A DNA stretch of 64,000 nucleotides, taken from Sordaria brevicollis. Lineage: Eukaryota; Ascomycota; Sordariomycetes; Sordariales; Sordariaceae. The first letter of the stretch is position 1; every line of letters starts with the position of its first letter. The DNA is taken from assembly GCA_033439795.1 (NCBI GenBank), contig JAUTDP010000014.1, positions 62,001 through 126,000 on the forward strand, written 5' to 3'. Below are positions 24,491 to 38,837 of the stretch, one piece after another. The notes beneath the pieces are model-generated. The model saw only the letters and a list, made by a program, of their open reading frames with translations. It was not told where the DNA came from and did not search any database. The position numbers and the translations under genes were made by a program.

Positions 24491-26092
24491 GAATCTATAC
24501 ACAACAACAACTCCACCAAATCTTTATTAATTTTTTCGTAAATACCCTCATTCTATTCGTCTCGTCGAAATCTATTTATTATATATTTCATTATACCTAT
24601 TTTCAATCCCGATATTACAATTCGAGCGGAGAAAGCTGCCCGCCACTTTTTGGTACGCTAAACCGCTACCGTAATACGCGCGACCACATTTAGGTTAAAG
24701 ATTAATATTAAAGTTAAGAATAAAAGAAAGATTATTTATAAAAACGTTGGCGAATTCTTCAACGTTAACGAAACTATTATTAAAAAATACGTAATATTTA
24801 TTAAAGATAAAAGATTATTACTAATAGGTATAAATATTTACCGCCTAATTACGTTAACCGAAAAGGAGGATAAAGCTCTTAATATTATAATTTAAATCGT
24901 TAACTATAACTACTTCCTTATAATTAATACCTCCTTAATTAAATTAATTAATTAATTAAGGTATTAAAAACTAATTCCTCCATTTACCCAATTATATAAA
25001 TAATAGGCAATTAAATGGCGGAAATAATATTTAGAGTTCGAATTTAAAGCGGCCAATTTTAAAGATATAAAATATATAAGCGTAAAAGGTTAACTAAATT
25101 CCTTTGAAAATTAATTTAAAGAGGTTAAAGTTATTTATATTAGCTTTAATATTAAGGAAAAGAATATTTGGAATATAGACGAGTCTCCCTTCTAAATAAA
25201 GGAAATTAAAGGAATTATAAAGGTATTCTATTTATTATATTATTTTAATATAATTTCCCTACTAATTATTATAATAATAAATACTATCGGTAAAGAATAG
25301 GGTACGTATAAAAAGGGTTATTTTTAATCCTAATAATAAAGAAAGTCTTACTACTATCAATATTATATTAATTGTAATAAAGAATATACCCTCCTTCCTA
25401 ATATTTAAAACTTAGATTATAATAAGATTTAAACCTAATTTTTTAAATTCGATTAACATTAATTTATATTTAACAAATTTAATAAATAGGTGTAGGGGAA
25501 CGTATAAGCTAACTATAAAATTAATTTAAATATAATAATAACTAATACTATAATTAGATATAATAATACCTATCGAATTATATAATAGGTTAAGTACTTT
25601 AATAAATACTCCTTTAAATTATCCCCCTCCTTCGACGGCTATATAATTGATAATTAGTTTAGTCTATTACTAAATTACCCCCCGCTATTCGAAAGAGCTA
25701 AAGGTATCACAGTTATTTCGACTAAACTAAAGATATATAGGATATTATTTATAAATGGATTTAAAGCGCATAAGGACTTTAATATCTTATAATATTATAA
25801 TACCTTCGATATTATATTTATTATATTACCCTCCTATACCAGCTACGTCCTTCAACCCCTAAACGTTAGCGTATATTAGGCGGTAAAGAAGGCCTATTAG
25901 AAGGCCTTAACGGACGAGATTACTAATAGCATTATAATAATCAATCGTACAATTTTTTTAAATAATTAAAAAAAGGTTAAAGAGGTTAAGTTTATACGCA
26001 ATAATATATATAAAGGGTAAGAAAAAATAAGGCTCTAGCCATTCAAACTTAATATATAAAACGTTAAATAAATTATTATATAGATTATTAAA

Positions 26093-26302
26093 TATAAAGT
26101 GACCGCCACGCTAACTGTGGCGGCACCTTCCACGACTAACCGCCAGTCGGGAGATTAGTTGGCACGTTAATCGTCGGAAGGTTCGCATTGCGGAATCATA
26201 GTAGTATAAGACTACTATGCTTCCCGCGCTAAACGCGCGCCCTTCTTTTCCTAGAACAATTAATATTACTAATTTATTCACACATATACTACTCCTCTTA
26301 TA
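26093..26302 (+). repeat. 5' LTR of the nested retrotransposon
   Basis: The 210-bp LTR is flanked on the left by target duplication TTAAA (26088-26092). It contains the GC-rich blocks ACTGTGGCGGCACCTTC and GGAAGGTTCGCATTGCGG, which survive RIP well. It differs from the 3' LTR mainly by C/T and G/A changes. The sequence that follows (starting near 26303) is a plausible decayed primer-binding site. Confidence 0.92.
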
Positions 26303-26529
26303 ATAGTGCCTAATAATAACTAATTAGACCGTTAATAATATAATATAATACTATTTTGGATTCTATTTTAGAATTATTTTAATTTTTATTATTACTATAG
26401 CGTTAACCGCTATACACTACCTCTATACCTCGCCCGGCGAATTATATATAGCCTTTATATTATATTATTACCTAACCTATTTTAACCATTAACTTACTAA
26501 TCATCGTTATCAAATCTATTTAATCCCTA

Positions 26530-28000
26530 TTTATTTCGTCGATTTATATTAAAACTATACCCGAAATAGACTTATCCGACCCGGTAACTATTAAGGATCT
26601 ACAATACGTATTAGACTTTATTTACTTTAACTTAAAATATTAATAGGTAACCCGTATACCCGCGGTTAAACGCAACGCGTTTAATTAAATTATCGAATCG
26701 TTACCCGTATTAAATAAGACGGCATTAATTGTAATATTTATAACGGTACGCGTAACGTAGCGTTTATAAAAAACTAACTTATCCCCCTTCCTAAGTAATT
26801 AGGTATTAAATTACTATATCTTTAAATAATTCTTTAACGCGGCTATTAAAACGGTTAACGCTAATAGACTTATAAATAATACTTATTATTTAACGTTTTA
26901 ATTACCGCTTATCGTAAAAGAATGGGATTAAAATTAAAATTATCCCCAAAATTAATTTTAAGAATTAAATTAAAATTAAAATTATCCTTAGGATTAATTT
27001 TAAGAATTAAATTAAAATCGAGATTATTTTTTAAATTACCCTTAGGAATAAAATTAATATCGAAATTATTTATTAAATAAACGTTAAAATTATTTCGAAG
27101 GTATATATTGCGAAACGAATAATTATATCCTTAAAATACTAATAATTTAATTGCTAAATCACTTTTAATACCACAACCAAATTATTATACTACGCGACGA
27201 GATTATTTAAAACGGTTATTAGGTTAAAGATTCGACGAATAGTTTAAATAATTATCTCCCGTACGGCGATAAATTATATTCGTCCCTAATACTTTAATAT
27301 ATACCCGTCGAAAGCGATTAACCTAAAAATTCGTAGGCTTTATATTAGAATAAATTAATTAAAAATCCAACCGATAATTAAATTATCCCCGGTAACGAAA
27401 TTTCGTTCGAATTCGAAAATAGAAATTTTATCGATATAACCGATTTATTCTTATTATTAAAAATCGAATTATTTAATAAGAATTACAATTATCGCGAGTA
27501 AATCGCTAATTTGTTTATTAATAACCTACCCCGACTTCTAATTAATTATTAATTAATAGAGACTTATATTTTATATAAATAATTTATCCCCTATTATAAA
27601 GTAATTATTTCAGTATTAAACTTCGCCGATATAATAAGAACTTTTCGCGGTTATATATATATATTATTTTAATTATAATAGCGCGGTCAACTTTATCCTA
27701 TTTAATAAAACGGACGTATTAATTTACCCGCCTAATTAATAATATATATTTATAATTTAGGAATTATAAAGTAAAATATCCTAAATATATTATTTTATAC
27801 GTAAAAATATAGAAAGGATTCGAATAAGGACGTAATAACCTAATAGCCGGATACCGAAATACCTAACGTCGTTAAATATACTCCGACGGAAATTAGCCCC
27901 CAATATAATATAAATTAGTAAATAAATAATAATTTTATCTAATATAATTTTAATCGGTAAATAAAAGCGGAGGATATAATAATAAACAGTATATATAATT
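26530..28000 (+). pseudogene. Unassigned RIP-broken frame before gag in the nested retrotransposon
   Basis: Stretches in the plus strand read as protein apart from RIP-type stops, for example SDPVTIKDLQYVLDFIYFNL near 26580 and FENRNFIDITDLFLLLKIEL near 27410. A short imperfect tandem repeat of lysine/isoleucine-rich codons interrupts it at about 26930-27080. I recognise no domain. It may be an N-terminal extension of gag or a separate ORF. Frames change between segments, so indels or a wrong segment boundary are possible. Confidence 0.4.
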
Positions 28001-28299
28001 CATTAATATATTATAACTAATACGGATTAAATATAAAACTTTAATATCCTTAAATAATAAACTATTTCATTTCGGTAGGGGTTAAATCATTATTATTTAA
28101 TATAATAATATATAACGTATTACTTTTTAACGCGATTATAGTATTAATCGACTATACGGCTAATTATTTTACTAATTTCGGATTCCCCTAAACGCCTACT
28201 TTACTAAAATAAAAATACGCCCAACCCGTCGATTAATTATCCCTAATTAAATAATCGTCTTAATAATAAATATAAACCCGAACGATTATTAAATTTTCT

Positions 28300-31200
28300 T
28301 TTAATTTAAATTTAATTTCTACTTTTAACGAATTTATCCCTAAACCGGACCCGATAAACGAGCGTATTATTAATGAGCTTAATAAATTAACTAACCCGAT
28401 TAATCCCGAAAATTAACCCGAAATAAAGAATTTAGCGAATAAATTACTCCGCGGCGTTAAAAATATCTCAAATAAAGTAATTATTTTAAATAGGAACGAT
28501 TTAAAACCGTTATTTACCCTACCTAATTTAAAAAAACTATATAATTAATTAATATCCTTAAAATTATTTAAAAAATTATCGAAATAAATATTAGCGTAAA
28601 TTCCTTCCTAATTAACTTAAGAACCGGCTATTCGTCCCTAACCGCTATTTATAAATAGCGTAAATAAAGAAAAGGGGAAAGAGCGAATTATTTAATTTAG
28701 TAGAAGGGATATTAAATTAATTAAAACGCCTACCCTTGTAAATTTTTCTTTCGAATTATTAATTTTTCTATTAAAATTTTAAAAATTACCGAAAATAATA
28801 CTAACCTTATTACCGAAATTAAATAGCCTAACGAAAATTAAAACTATTAGTACGTCCGTCTCCCCGGATATTTTAGGCTTACTTCTAAAAGATTAACGAA
28901 TTATAAAACTCCTATCGAATTTAACGTCTTCGGATAAATTAAAGGTATTACAAAAAGATAAAAAGAATCGGATACTACCTGCGTTATAAATAATTATTCA
29001 ACGGCGACGGAAATTAATTAGGGTTATTAACTATAAAATAACCGATTAGGACCAACCCGGTAATTATTATAATAATTATTATAATAATAATAAAAATAAT
29101 TAAAGCGGTAATTAATATAAATATAATAAGGAAATCGATAATAATAAAAGCGGAATACCTATTAACGAAGAAGAGCGTTATATTACCTATATTATAAAAA
29201 CTAATACGGCGATTAATAATACTAAATTACAAATATTAACCAATTAATTCGCCGCCACCTTATAAAATAATATTAAATTTAACGGTTAAAAAATTATACT
29301 ATTAAACTACTTTTAACCGGACGCTAAAATTAATAATAATAATAATAACGAAAACTACTTCTAAAAGAAAAATAAAACGTATATCGTCTCCCCTCACTTA
29401 TTCGTAGAAATTATATATAATACTACTATAAAAAGTAATTTTCGCGTAGAATTTTTATATAAGAATCTTTATTAATTATTTCTCGGTATAGTAAAAACTT
29501 AATTTATAAATTAATTTAATACCTATAAACGAACTTCCTTTAAATAAAATTTAAAAATATAATTAAAAATTATCTTAACGAAATTCCGTATACTTCGAAT
29601 TTAAACGTTAATTAAATTTAACGCTTTAAAATATACGTATAAAAATTATTATAACGGTAAACCCCCCCGTAATATAATAATATAAATTATTCGTTTTATT
29701 AAAGAATTCGGCGAAAAGGATAAAAGGATATATATAACTTACATTTATAATTATTTATATTTTAATTTTAAGGATTCTATTACCGAACCCGCCGATAATA
29801 TAACCCTTAATAAATAATTAACTTATATTAATCGTCGCGCCGAAATTTATAAATAGAAAATTATCGATAATTTAAATAATTATAATTCTATTTTCAATAA
29901 AAGAATCCTTCGAATTCAATTTAATAGTAAACTCCTAAAGATTAAACCGATTAAAATAATTAATTTCTTAAAATAGGAGGAGGAAAAAACTAAATTATCG
30001 ATAAATATTACGTTATAGGGAACTTGCGATAATTATTATAATAATTTTAGGAATAAGAATTACCGTAATAGTAATTTATTTTTTAATTATAACGGATCTT
30101 TCTTTAATTGCGGTAATTCATCGGTTAACCGAAGTAATTTATCGTTATATTCGTAAAGCGGATTATTATACGGGAGAGGGAATTTCGGTCGAAATTCGTA
30201 CTCCGGCTACTATTATTATAATAAACCTTCCTTTAATTTTCGTAATAAATTAATTCGCGGAGGAGCCTAATAATATTAACGTTGTCCCTATAAGCGTATT
30301 TATCGCCGTTATATTCGTTTCGGCCCTCCCCGTAACGGTATATATATTATTAATAATAAACGCGAAATTTATATTAATATAAATATAAAAAATTTTAAAG
30401 GTAAACGTTTAAAAACTAACGGTTATAATATAATTAGAGAATATTACAACTCTAATAAAGAAAACGTTTATCTTACCTTCGATTCGGTTTTAAATAATAT
30501 ATTTATAAATATTATTACTTCTAATTCTAATAAGAATAATAATACCAATTCCGCTTATTCTTCTATTCCTATTATATATATTATTACGTATATAAGAAAT
30601 TAGTAAATTAATTATCGGATATATAAGAAGTATAATAAAATTTTCCTAAACCGTAATAAAATATTTATTTATATCTTTACTAATTCCTATACTAACCCTA
30701 CGCTACTAAATACCGGGCCTTACTAATTTAAAGAAGAAGAAATTATTATTCCGATTACCCTTTAATTAACGAATATTATTAGATTCGTAATAAATACTAT
30801 AGTCGTTATAAAAAACGAAGAATAAACGGAAGCGTTTAAAATAATAGAATAAATTGAACTAAGCCCGTCCATCTCCCTAAAAATACTAATTCGGTATAAT
30901 TATTTAAAAATAAACGTCCGATTAAATCCGTAAGGAAATCGATTCCCTATTTATATTAATATAAATTATTTTAATATCCTAATCGACGAATAATAAATTA
31001 AAAGTAATTCTAATATTTAATATAATAATTCGGAAACGAAGGCGTTCGACGTTATAAAGGGCCGCGTAGTATTTACCTATTAAGTAACTTTTAATTTATT
31101 TATTAAAGGAATTATCGACGGCTAATTAATTAAATAAGTATTTATTTTAATAACCTAAATAATAAAGGGTTTTACGGCCCGATTACTCCTCGGTATATAA

Positions 31201-34200
31201 TAAATATAACTTAATTAAATAATTATCAATTCGGTAACCAATATTATAAAAATCCCAATTTACGGCGGGATAATCGTATTAATAAATTATAACGCAAAGC
31301 CTACGTATCGTAAAATAGCCGCGACGTACAATATAATTATTCTATTATAGTTATAAAAATTAGTTTTAATATATTACGTATTTATTACTAATATATTTCT
31401 AATAGGAATCTTTAAGGAATATATTTTCGAAATTAAATATTCGTAAACGTATAATTATCTTCTAAATACTATTACACCTAAATTTATTTCCGTAATAAAT
31501 TAAATAAATAAACTAATAAGGGTATATCGAATTTAACGCTTAAAAATTATTAAAAATATCGAATCCGACGGTTATTAAATAATTTTATTTAAATAAATTA
31601 TAGCGTTATTCGAGGCGGTAAACGCCGAACTTAATAAAGAATTCGCTTTTATAATTAATTTCGAAAATATTATCCTTATACCCGATTAATTAAAACCCGC
31701 CCGGCTTAATAAAGAAATTATTAACGTACCGGACTGCGAATTAACCAAAGAAAATTTATTAAAATTCTTATACGAATTATAAAAGTATAACCCCTTCCTT
31801 AAAATAAATAAAGACGAAGATCTTCCCGAAATTGAATTTATTTATAACGTAAAAATTTATAACTATAACCCGGAATATATATAATATATTAAAGCGTTAA
31901 TCGATAAATATAATATATATAACGATCGGGGTATTATTAAAATAAATAAAGAAGAAATACTTCGCGTTAATTTCATTAAAAATTAATATAAATATAAAAT
32001 AGGCGTTTATTCCTATTAATTAAATATTCAAAATAGAAAACTATTAAATATTACGTTTAAGCAAATATACGAAGATAGTAAATTAAAATAAATAATAAAA
32101 GCCACCCTATTCGGGTACTTATATTTTATCGTTTAAAAAATAATTAACGGAATCTATAAGGGCCGAATTATTATTAACTTATAACCGCTCAATTGTATAA
32201 CTATTAAAGATTCTTACCTACTATTAACGTAAAATTCAATTATCGCGAAGATAAGAAGTAAAAAATATACGAATTATTTCAACGGTTTAATATTTTTCTA
32301 TTAAATTAGAATTTACTTAACCTATAAAAATAGGATAATTATTATTAATTTACGCGGATTAGAAAGGTTAAACGTAACGCTTATAAACTATAAAAATTTA
32401 CTAATATACGCCTAATAATTTATTAATAAGAAGTTTTATCCCTATAGGGCATTTACTACGGGATATATTAATAATATCGTAATCTTTAATAATATAGTAA
32501 AAGAGTATTTCCGATATTTAAAAATTATCCTAAAATTATTTAAGGAAATTAATTTTAATATTATAGCTAAAAAATTATTTATTATATATCCTTTTATTCG
32601 CTTATTAAACTACCGTATAAATAATTTAAATATAATTACTACTATTAACTAAATTATAATAATTAAAAATATTTAATAATTTATAAATTTAATATCCTTC
32701 GAATATTATATCGATTTAATAAACTTCTTAAAAAGATTTATCTTTTAATTCGCTTAGAAAATCGGGCCCCTAAAGGAATAAAAAGCTAAACTTATCGAAA
32801 ATAATAAGAAAAAGTATAAAATACCCGAAAAAAAATTACCGGCGGTAAAAAAAATATTCACTAGTATATTAAAATTCGAATCTACAAATTTAGAAAAAGA
32901 AATATTCGAAATACTCTAAGAATAATTAATAAAAGAGACTATCGTCTTCTATTATTACCCCGGGCGCGTTACGTTCGTAAAAATCGACGTATTAAAAAAA
33001 TAAGGCTTTAGTATAATAATTTTTCATATCGAAAGAAATAATTAAAACGGTAAAATTATCCCTATTTATAAAATTTAACCTATTCTCTTCTATAATAAAC
33101 GCTTATTAATTACCGAAAAGAATTATTAATTAACGGAATTAAAAATAATATATTTCGTTTAAATTTATCGGTTATTATAATAATTAATTTAATTATATAC
33201 TAAACCTATTATTATCCTTACTAATTATCGTATATTAATTAATATTATTAATTAAATAAGCTTTAATATAACCGATTTTACTAAATTCAATTTTTAATTA
33301 ATCGTCGCTTTTATATTCTTTTTACAATTTAACCTTAATATACGTTATATCCTTAATAAAGTAAATATTATACCCAACGCGCTATTATAATTATTTAGTG
33401 CAAAATAGGAACTTTACTCCGATATTAGCGAATTTAATAATATATAAAAGGAAATAGTATATTCAATCTGAATATATATATAAATAAGGAAATTAAATTT
33501 AAATTTATCGAAAGTTATAAAATAAATAAATATTACGCTATAATAATCCGAAAATTAATAAAATATAATTAACGCAATTCGAAATTTAAATTTAATATAA
33601 ATAAACGGTTCCCCTTTAAATTTAATAATAACCTTCTATACTATTACCTAAAAATTAGAAAATTAAAATTATACGTACTAAAGAATTATTTAAAAATAAT
33701 TCTAAATTAAATATATAATTAACGCTATTACTTTAAACCAATTAGGATAATAATAAAATTAAACGGTTATTACTTCCCGTAGATAACGAAGGTATTATAC
33801 TATTATATAAAATATTACCCTTAATATATTAAATTTAAAATAGATTAAAAAACTACTTTAAATATATTAAAGTTAATTAAATAAACGCCTATCCCCTACT
33901 ATACGGTATATATTAACTTCGTTATCGGCCTTCTCCGATAACCTAATAAATTAATAGTATAAGGTAATAAATAATATAACGCGCTAATAATTATCGTCTA
34001 TAATTTTAATAAAAAAATATTACTTATTCCCGGGTATATTAATTATAATATAAAAATATAAGCGAAAAGATTAATTAATATATTATTAATTTACAATTAG
34101 GGATTATTTCGTATCGTAATAACCGACCGCGATTTAAAATTCCTTTCGGACTTTTAAAAAATATTATTTTTAAAACTTAACGTAATATTATTATATATAA

Positions 34201-35000
34201 CCGTATAGAATTCAAAGGCTAATAATTAAATCGAATGCCGTAATTAGGAGGTCGAAATAGGAATCCGCTATTATATAACGGAGAATTTAAATATCCTTTA
34301 GTTAAATATTTTGCCTACCCTTTAATATAATTTCAATAATAATTTATTTATATTATTAGAGCGTACGTTTAACGAATTAATATTAGGTTTTAAGCTAAAT
34401 ACAATATTAAATCTCCTAAAATTAAATAATAAAATAATCGGCAATTTTAATATTATCCGAAAAATATATAATCGTAAGGTAATAGAAGTAATAAATTAAA
34501 TAATAATAAAATATAAACTAATATTCGATAAAAATTATCGCCCCCTCTATTTCGTCCTTAATAATAAAATAATAATTCAATTATATAAAGGTTATATTAA
34601 ATTAGGGACGAAATTTCGCAAATATATAAATTAAAGAGCGGGATTATTTAAAATTAAATGCAAAATTAACGATTTCGTATATGAATTAAAATTACCCAAA
34701 ATATAGAAAATTCATCCTATTATTTTAATAAATTATTTACGAGAATATCCTTACAATAAAAACCCCTTTTATTATATTAGCGAATTACCTAGTAAAATCG
34801 TTATTAAAGGGGATATAAAAGATTAGCAATTATACGAAATCGAGAGAATTATAAATAGGAAAATAATTTAATATAGTAGTAAATTATTAATCGAATATTA
34901 AATAAAATATAAAAATTATAATATATTTGCAAACGAATAATACCTACGCGGCAATTGTATAAATAACCTAATAGAGAACGTATAAAATTTAGTTCGGGAA
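28300..35000 (+). pseudogene. RIP-broken gag-pol of the nested retrotransposon
   Basis: The gag-like part (about 28300-30300) ends with an Asn/Tyr/Gly-rich segment holding a CGN...-type knuckle near 30105. A protease-like block (GFTARLLLGI) is near 31170. Reverse transcriptase lies at about 32110-32640, with INYKNLLIYAQQFINKKF and the YxDD-region block GYINNIVIF, where both aspartates are lost to Asn. RNase H is near 33060-33240 (NYQLTELEIIYFVQIYRLL). The integrase block TDRDLKFLSDF lies near 34120. A chromodomain follows at about 34810-34990 (LYEIERIINRKI, then a decayed KYKNY). Numerous stops and lost catalytic residues mean no active protein. Confidence 0.8.
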
Positions 35001-35302
35001 TACGAAATACAATACCCTATTAATCCTAAACTATTCGAGAAAGTAAATATATTAATTATATTAAAAGAAAAGATCGAAATAAAGGAAATACCCAAATTAA
35101 ATATTATCGTCGTAATCTTATCGAAACCGAAATAATCGACGACTTTAATAATAAATACAATTTTATTATCGTTTTAAATAATTATAAAATTTAAATAAAG
35201 GATTACGACTATTAAAAAAATATTTAAAAGCTACCCCCCCCCGCCTAAAACTTCTCTCTAATAATAATAATTTTATCGGCGAATTAAATTACTTCTTAAT
35301 AT

Positions 35303-35422
35303 TAATTTACTTTATCGGTTAATTAATTATTAATTTATAATACCCCTATAAATATATTCGTTTAATTTACTTTATCGGTTAATTAGCCGTTAATTTATAA
35401 TAATTTTATAAACGTATTTAAT
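35303..35422 (+). repeat. Two tandem 60-bp repeats in the retrotransposon
   Basis: A unit containing TTTAATTTACTTTATCGG recurs with a period of exactly 60 bp (35303-35362 and 35363-35422). It lies between the chromodomain end and the downstream frame, possibly an intergenic or regulatory spacer of the element. Confidence 0.6.
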
Positions 35423-35549
35423 ATATACGGAGATATTTTTAATTATAATTTAAAATAAGTAAACGTTTAACTTAACGTTCGTCGTAGGGTTTAAACCTAT
35501 AATTAACCCCCCTATTACCCTTATAATCTATATAATTATTAATAACTTA

Positions 35550-37180
35550 TTTAAATTTAATATCGAATTCCCTAAGGAGGATAACGAAATTACCGACGTA
35601 AAGAAGATTATTATTATTAATATTTAATATAAATTTAGGGTTAAATATTTTATTCGGTTTAACGATTATTATACCGGCGGTAAAGACCGCACGTTTATTA
35701 CGGATAACGATAAAATTCCCCCGGTTATAAACTTTATTAATAATAAATTTACTAAAGAAGAAAAAACTTATATTAAAGCCTTCCTATTTAATTAAGGCTT
35801 CGCTACTACTTTTTTGGCTAATTATATTTATATTTCCTTAAAAACCCGCTTTAACGCTATTTTTAAATAAATCGCCGATACCGAAACCGTTATAATCGAT
35901 AACGTACTAATAATAAAAAACGTCGATAAAATTATTAACCCGACCTCCGTATAAAGAATTTATTACGCAATAATAGCCGAGAATTTCAACGTAATTAAGG
36001 TTAAAATAAAATAAATTACCGCCTTTAAAATTATTAACCTAATTAATATAATAGAGACCGTTTAAAAGCGTATATATATATTTAATTCGGCGATCCTAGC
36101 CTTTTAAGACCCGTATATACCGGAAATTATTAAAGAGAAAATAATTAATATATTAGGATTAATTATTAATTAAATTATTAAATAGTATAATAATTATCGC
36201 CCATTTTATAAAAGAGTATAAATTAATTATATTATATTAAAATTAAGAACCTATAGAACGGTAGCTATAATTATAAAGAAGAAAAGAATATTAAAAAAGG
36301 CCGTTATAGAAATTAACGTAATACGTATTATTTAAAGAAAGTAATTAACCGGATAAATTAAAATCCAATTTATCTTTCCGCCTAGCGGTACGAATAATAG
36401 CGATAGCGAAGGTATTAATGGTACGGGTAATAGTATAGGTAATAATATAAACGGTTTAAAGGGTTCTAATTCTAATTCTAATATAAATAACGGCGATAAC
36501 GAAGATTTCGACGGGGTATTTATTACCGAAGTAAAGAAAAAACGCCCTAACGAAAATAAAAATAAGAACGTTAAAGAAAAGCGTATTAAAACGAAGCCGA
36601 CCGAAATATAAATCGTAAAGAATTAAAATATAATTTAAAAAAATTAATAATACTAAATCCTTTGTAATTATATCCTAATATACTTCTTAATATTCGTAAA
36701 TTATATTAATTACTAAATAAATATCATAGCCGTTATTAAATTCGCTTATATTATAAATATCCCGTATAATAACCCGACCTTCGAGAACGAATAGAATTTC
36801 ACCGCCGCTTAGGATAAAATTATATTAAAAGATAATACTAATACCCTTTAGACCTTTAATACGGATAAAGCCGAATTCGCTATTACTGTATATAATAGTA
36901 AGCGTTTCGTTATTATTAAATTAAACCGCTAAGAAGGCTTCGAAAAATATATCGGCGAGGAAGGAGATAATAAATAACCTATAGGAATTAAATAAACCGG
37001 ACGATAAAGTCGATAAATATAACGGATATAGAATATAACGAATATAAAATATAATAAACGTAAATGTAAATAAAATATAAACTATATATATAAATAATAT
37101 TATTGTAACGGCGAGCGCGAATTTAGTAAAAGGATTAATAGATAAAAGTATACTTAAATAATAATCGGGATAATCATTTT
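35550..37180 (+). pseudogene. Unassigned RIP-broken ORF downstream of pol
   Basis: One plus-strand frame stays readable over long stretches, with stops mostly at positions expected from CAA/CAG/TGG decay. Examples are FIRFNDYYTGGKDRTFITDN near 35660, an Asn/Ser/Gly-rich linker, VFITEVKKKRPNENKNKNV near 36520, and VYNSKRFVIIKLNR near 36900. I recognise no domain. Its location between pol and the 3' LTR is where envelope-like or accessory ORFs occur in some gypsy elements, but nothing visible supports an envelope (no signal peptide or membrane segment seen). Confidence 0.45.
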
Positions 37181-37194
37181 TAAATAGGGGGTAT

Positions 37195-37404
37195 TATAAA
37201 ATAACCGCTATACTAATTGTGGCGGCACCTTCTACGACCAACCGCCAGTCGGGAGATTAGCTAGTACGTTAATCGTCGGAAGGTTCGCATTGCGGAATCA
37301 TAATAGTATAAGACTACTATACTTCCCGCGCTGAACGCGCGCCCTTCTTTTCCTAGAACAATCAATATTACTAGTTTATTCACATATGCACTACTCCTCT
37401 TACA
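37195..37404 (+). repeat. 3' LTR of the nested retrotransposon
   Basis: The 210-bp LTR is preceded by the polypurine tract AAATAGGGGG and followed by the TTAAA target duplication (37405-37409). It matches the 5' LTR over the full length, with differences that are mostly transitions. Confidence 0.92.
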
Positions 37405-38837
37405 TTAAATTAATACGTAAATTATTATAAATATCCCCCTTAATTAATTACGAGAGTTTATAAAAGTATAATAGGAACCTTTATTTCTAGAATGCCTTGA
37501 AACTATTACGCTACGTAAAATACTTCGTACCTTCGAATCGCTAATTATTTAAAAGCGCTTTAATATCGCTAGCTCCCCGTTAAGAAGGAGCGTCATTAAC
37601 GCTAAAGTAGCGTTAAAAATCTCTATTAATAGCCAATAAATACTATTCGACTAGTAAAAATTGTAATTTCGCCGCATTAAAGCGGAAGTATAGAAATAAA
37701 ACCCGCGGCGCTATATTACTATTAATAATAAGGCGCATACGAAGGAGGTTTTAAATACCAAAGTAGCCGCCAAAATATTACTCGATATAGAAGAAGGTTT
37801 AAAAGAAATTCAGCGAGCAAATATAACCTTTATCAAAAAAGTTATACTCGAAGATAACCCTAACCTTAAATAGTGGCCGCTATATAAAAACTAAGTTAAA
37901 AAAAAAAAGGGCCTTATTATTAAAAAGGTTCCTCCTATCCTTAATAATAACGGTTTTATTTTTATTATAATAAATAACCTAGAGTATAATAAAGTATTTA
38001 AAGTTAAAAAAGGATAGAATAAATATATAATTAATAATACCTACTATAATTATTTAATTACCTTATAAGGAGAAGACTTCGAATACTATATCCCTAAAAT
38101 TAAAGTATAAAAGGCTATATAACCAAAGTAGGATATAAAAGTATTCTTAACCAGCTTCGAAAACGAAGAGGACTAACGGTTTAAAAAAATAAGGAAAATT
38201 ACCTTACCTTTAATATATAAAAATTACGTACCTTTTAAAATTTATAGTAAAAAGAAAGCCAAGAAAATTAAGAAAGGGAATTCATCTTCTATCGAAATCT
38301 TCTTAAATAATAAAAATAACCTCCTAAAATTACTATCTATACTAAAATACCCTCATTTAATTACTAAGAGGGTAATAGAAATAAGGCCCTCTTCTATTAA
38401 ATTAGCCATATTAATACCCTACCCTCCTCTATACAAAAAGGCTAAACCCCCCCCTTCTAAAAAGGGGAAGGAAAAAGCTATTATAAATTCTAAAGAGGAA
38501 AAGGTTACTATAGTAACCATAACAATAATAAGCAAGAAATTAGAGGTGCCTACCAACCGTACACGGGTTACTATTATTATACCAAATAATTCTAATAATT
38601 TTAAAAGTATTAACGTAAATAAGGGTAAGAAATCTAAATTTGAATTGGAAATTATCGTATAAGTAGTAGCGTATACGGGCCACCCATAGTTTCTCAATAC
38701 TACAATAATATATTACGACCTTTTTTTCAATAAAAAAATAGTATTACCAAATAGAGCCAATCTTTACGAGTAATCTACATATTTCATCGTATTTTTTGAG
38801 TATATTTTAGTAGAGTTGTTATATTACGAACGTTCTA

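Larger units (their letters stand above)
26093..37404 (+). mobile_element. Full-length 11.3-kb LTR retrotransposon (Ty3/gypsy-like), RIP-degraded
   Basis: Two 210-bp direct repeats (26093-26302 and 37195-37404) bound the element. Target-site duplication TTAAA lies at 26088-26092 and 37405-37409. LTR ends read TATAAAGT...CTCTTATA (5') and TATAAAAT...CTCTTACA (3'), compatible with original TG...CA ends after RIP. A polypurine tract (AAATAGGGGG) precedes the 3' LTR. Internal order is an unassigned frame (~26530-28000), a gag-like region ending in a Cys-containing knuckle-like motif near 30105, a protease-like segment (~31000-31250), reverse transcriptase, RNase H, integrase, chromodomain, and then a further unassigned frame (~35550-37180). 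RT-RNase H-integrase order indicates the gypsy class. At 11.3 kb it is long for a fungal element. It is inactive. Confidence 0.9.

Noticed and set aside
38419..38697. 92-codon hydrophobic minus-strand frame
   Set aside because: It lies in the RIP-degraded 3' half of the pogo-like element, on the strand opposite the transposase. AT-rich decay readily gives hydrophobic frames.
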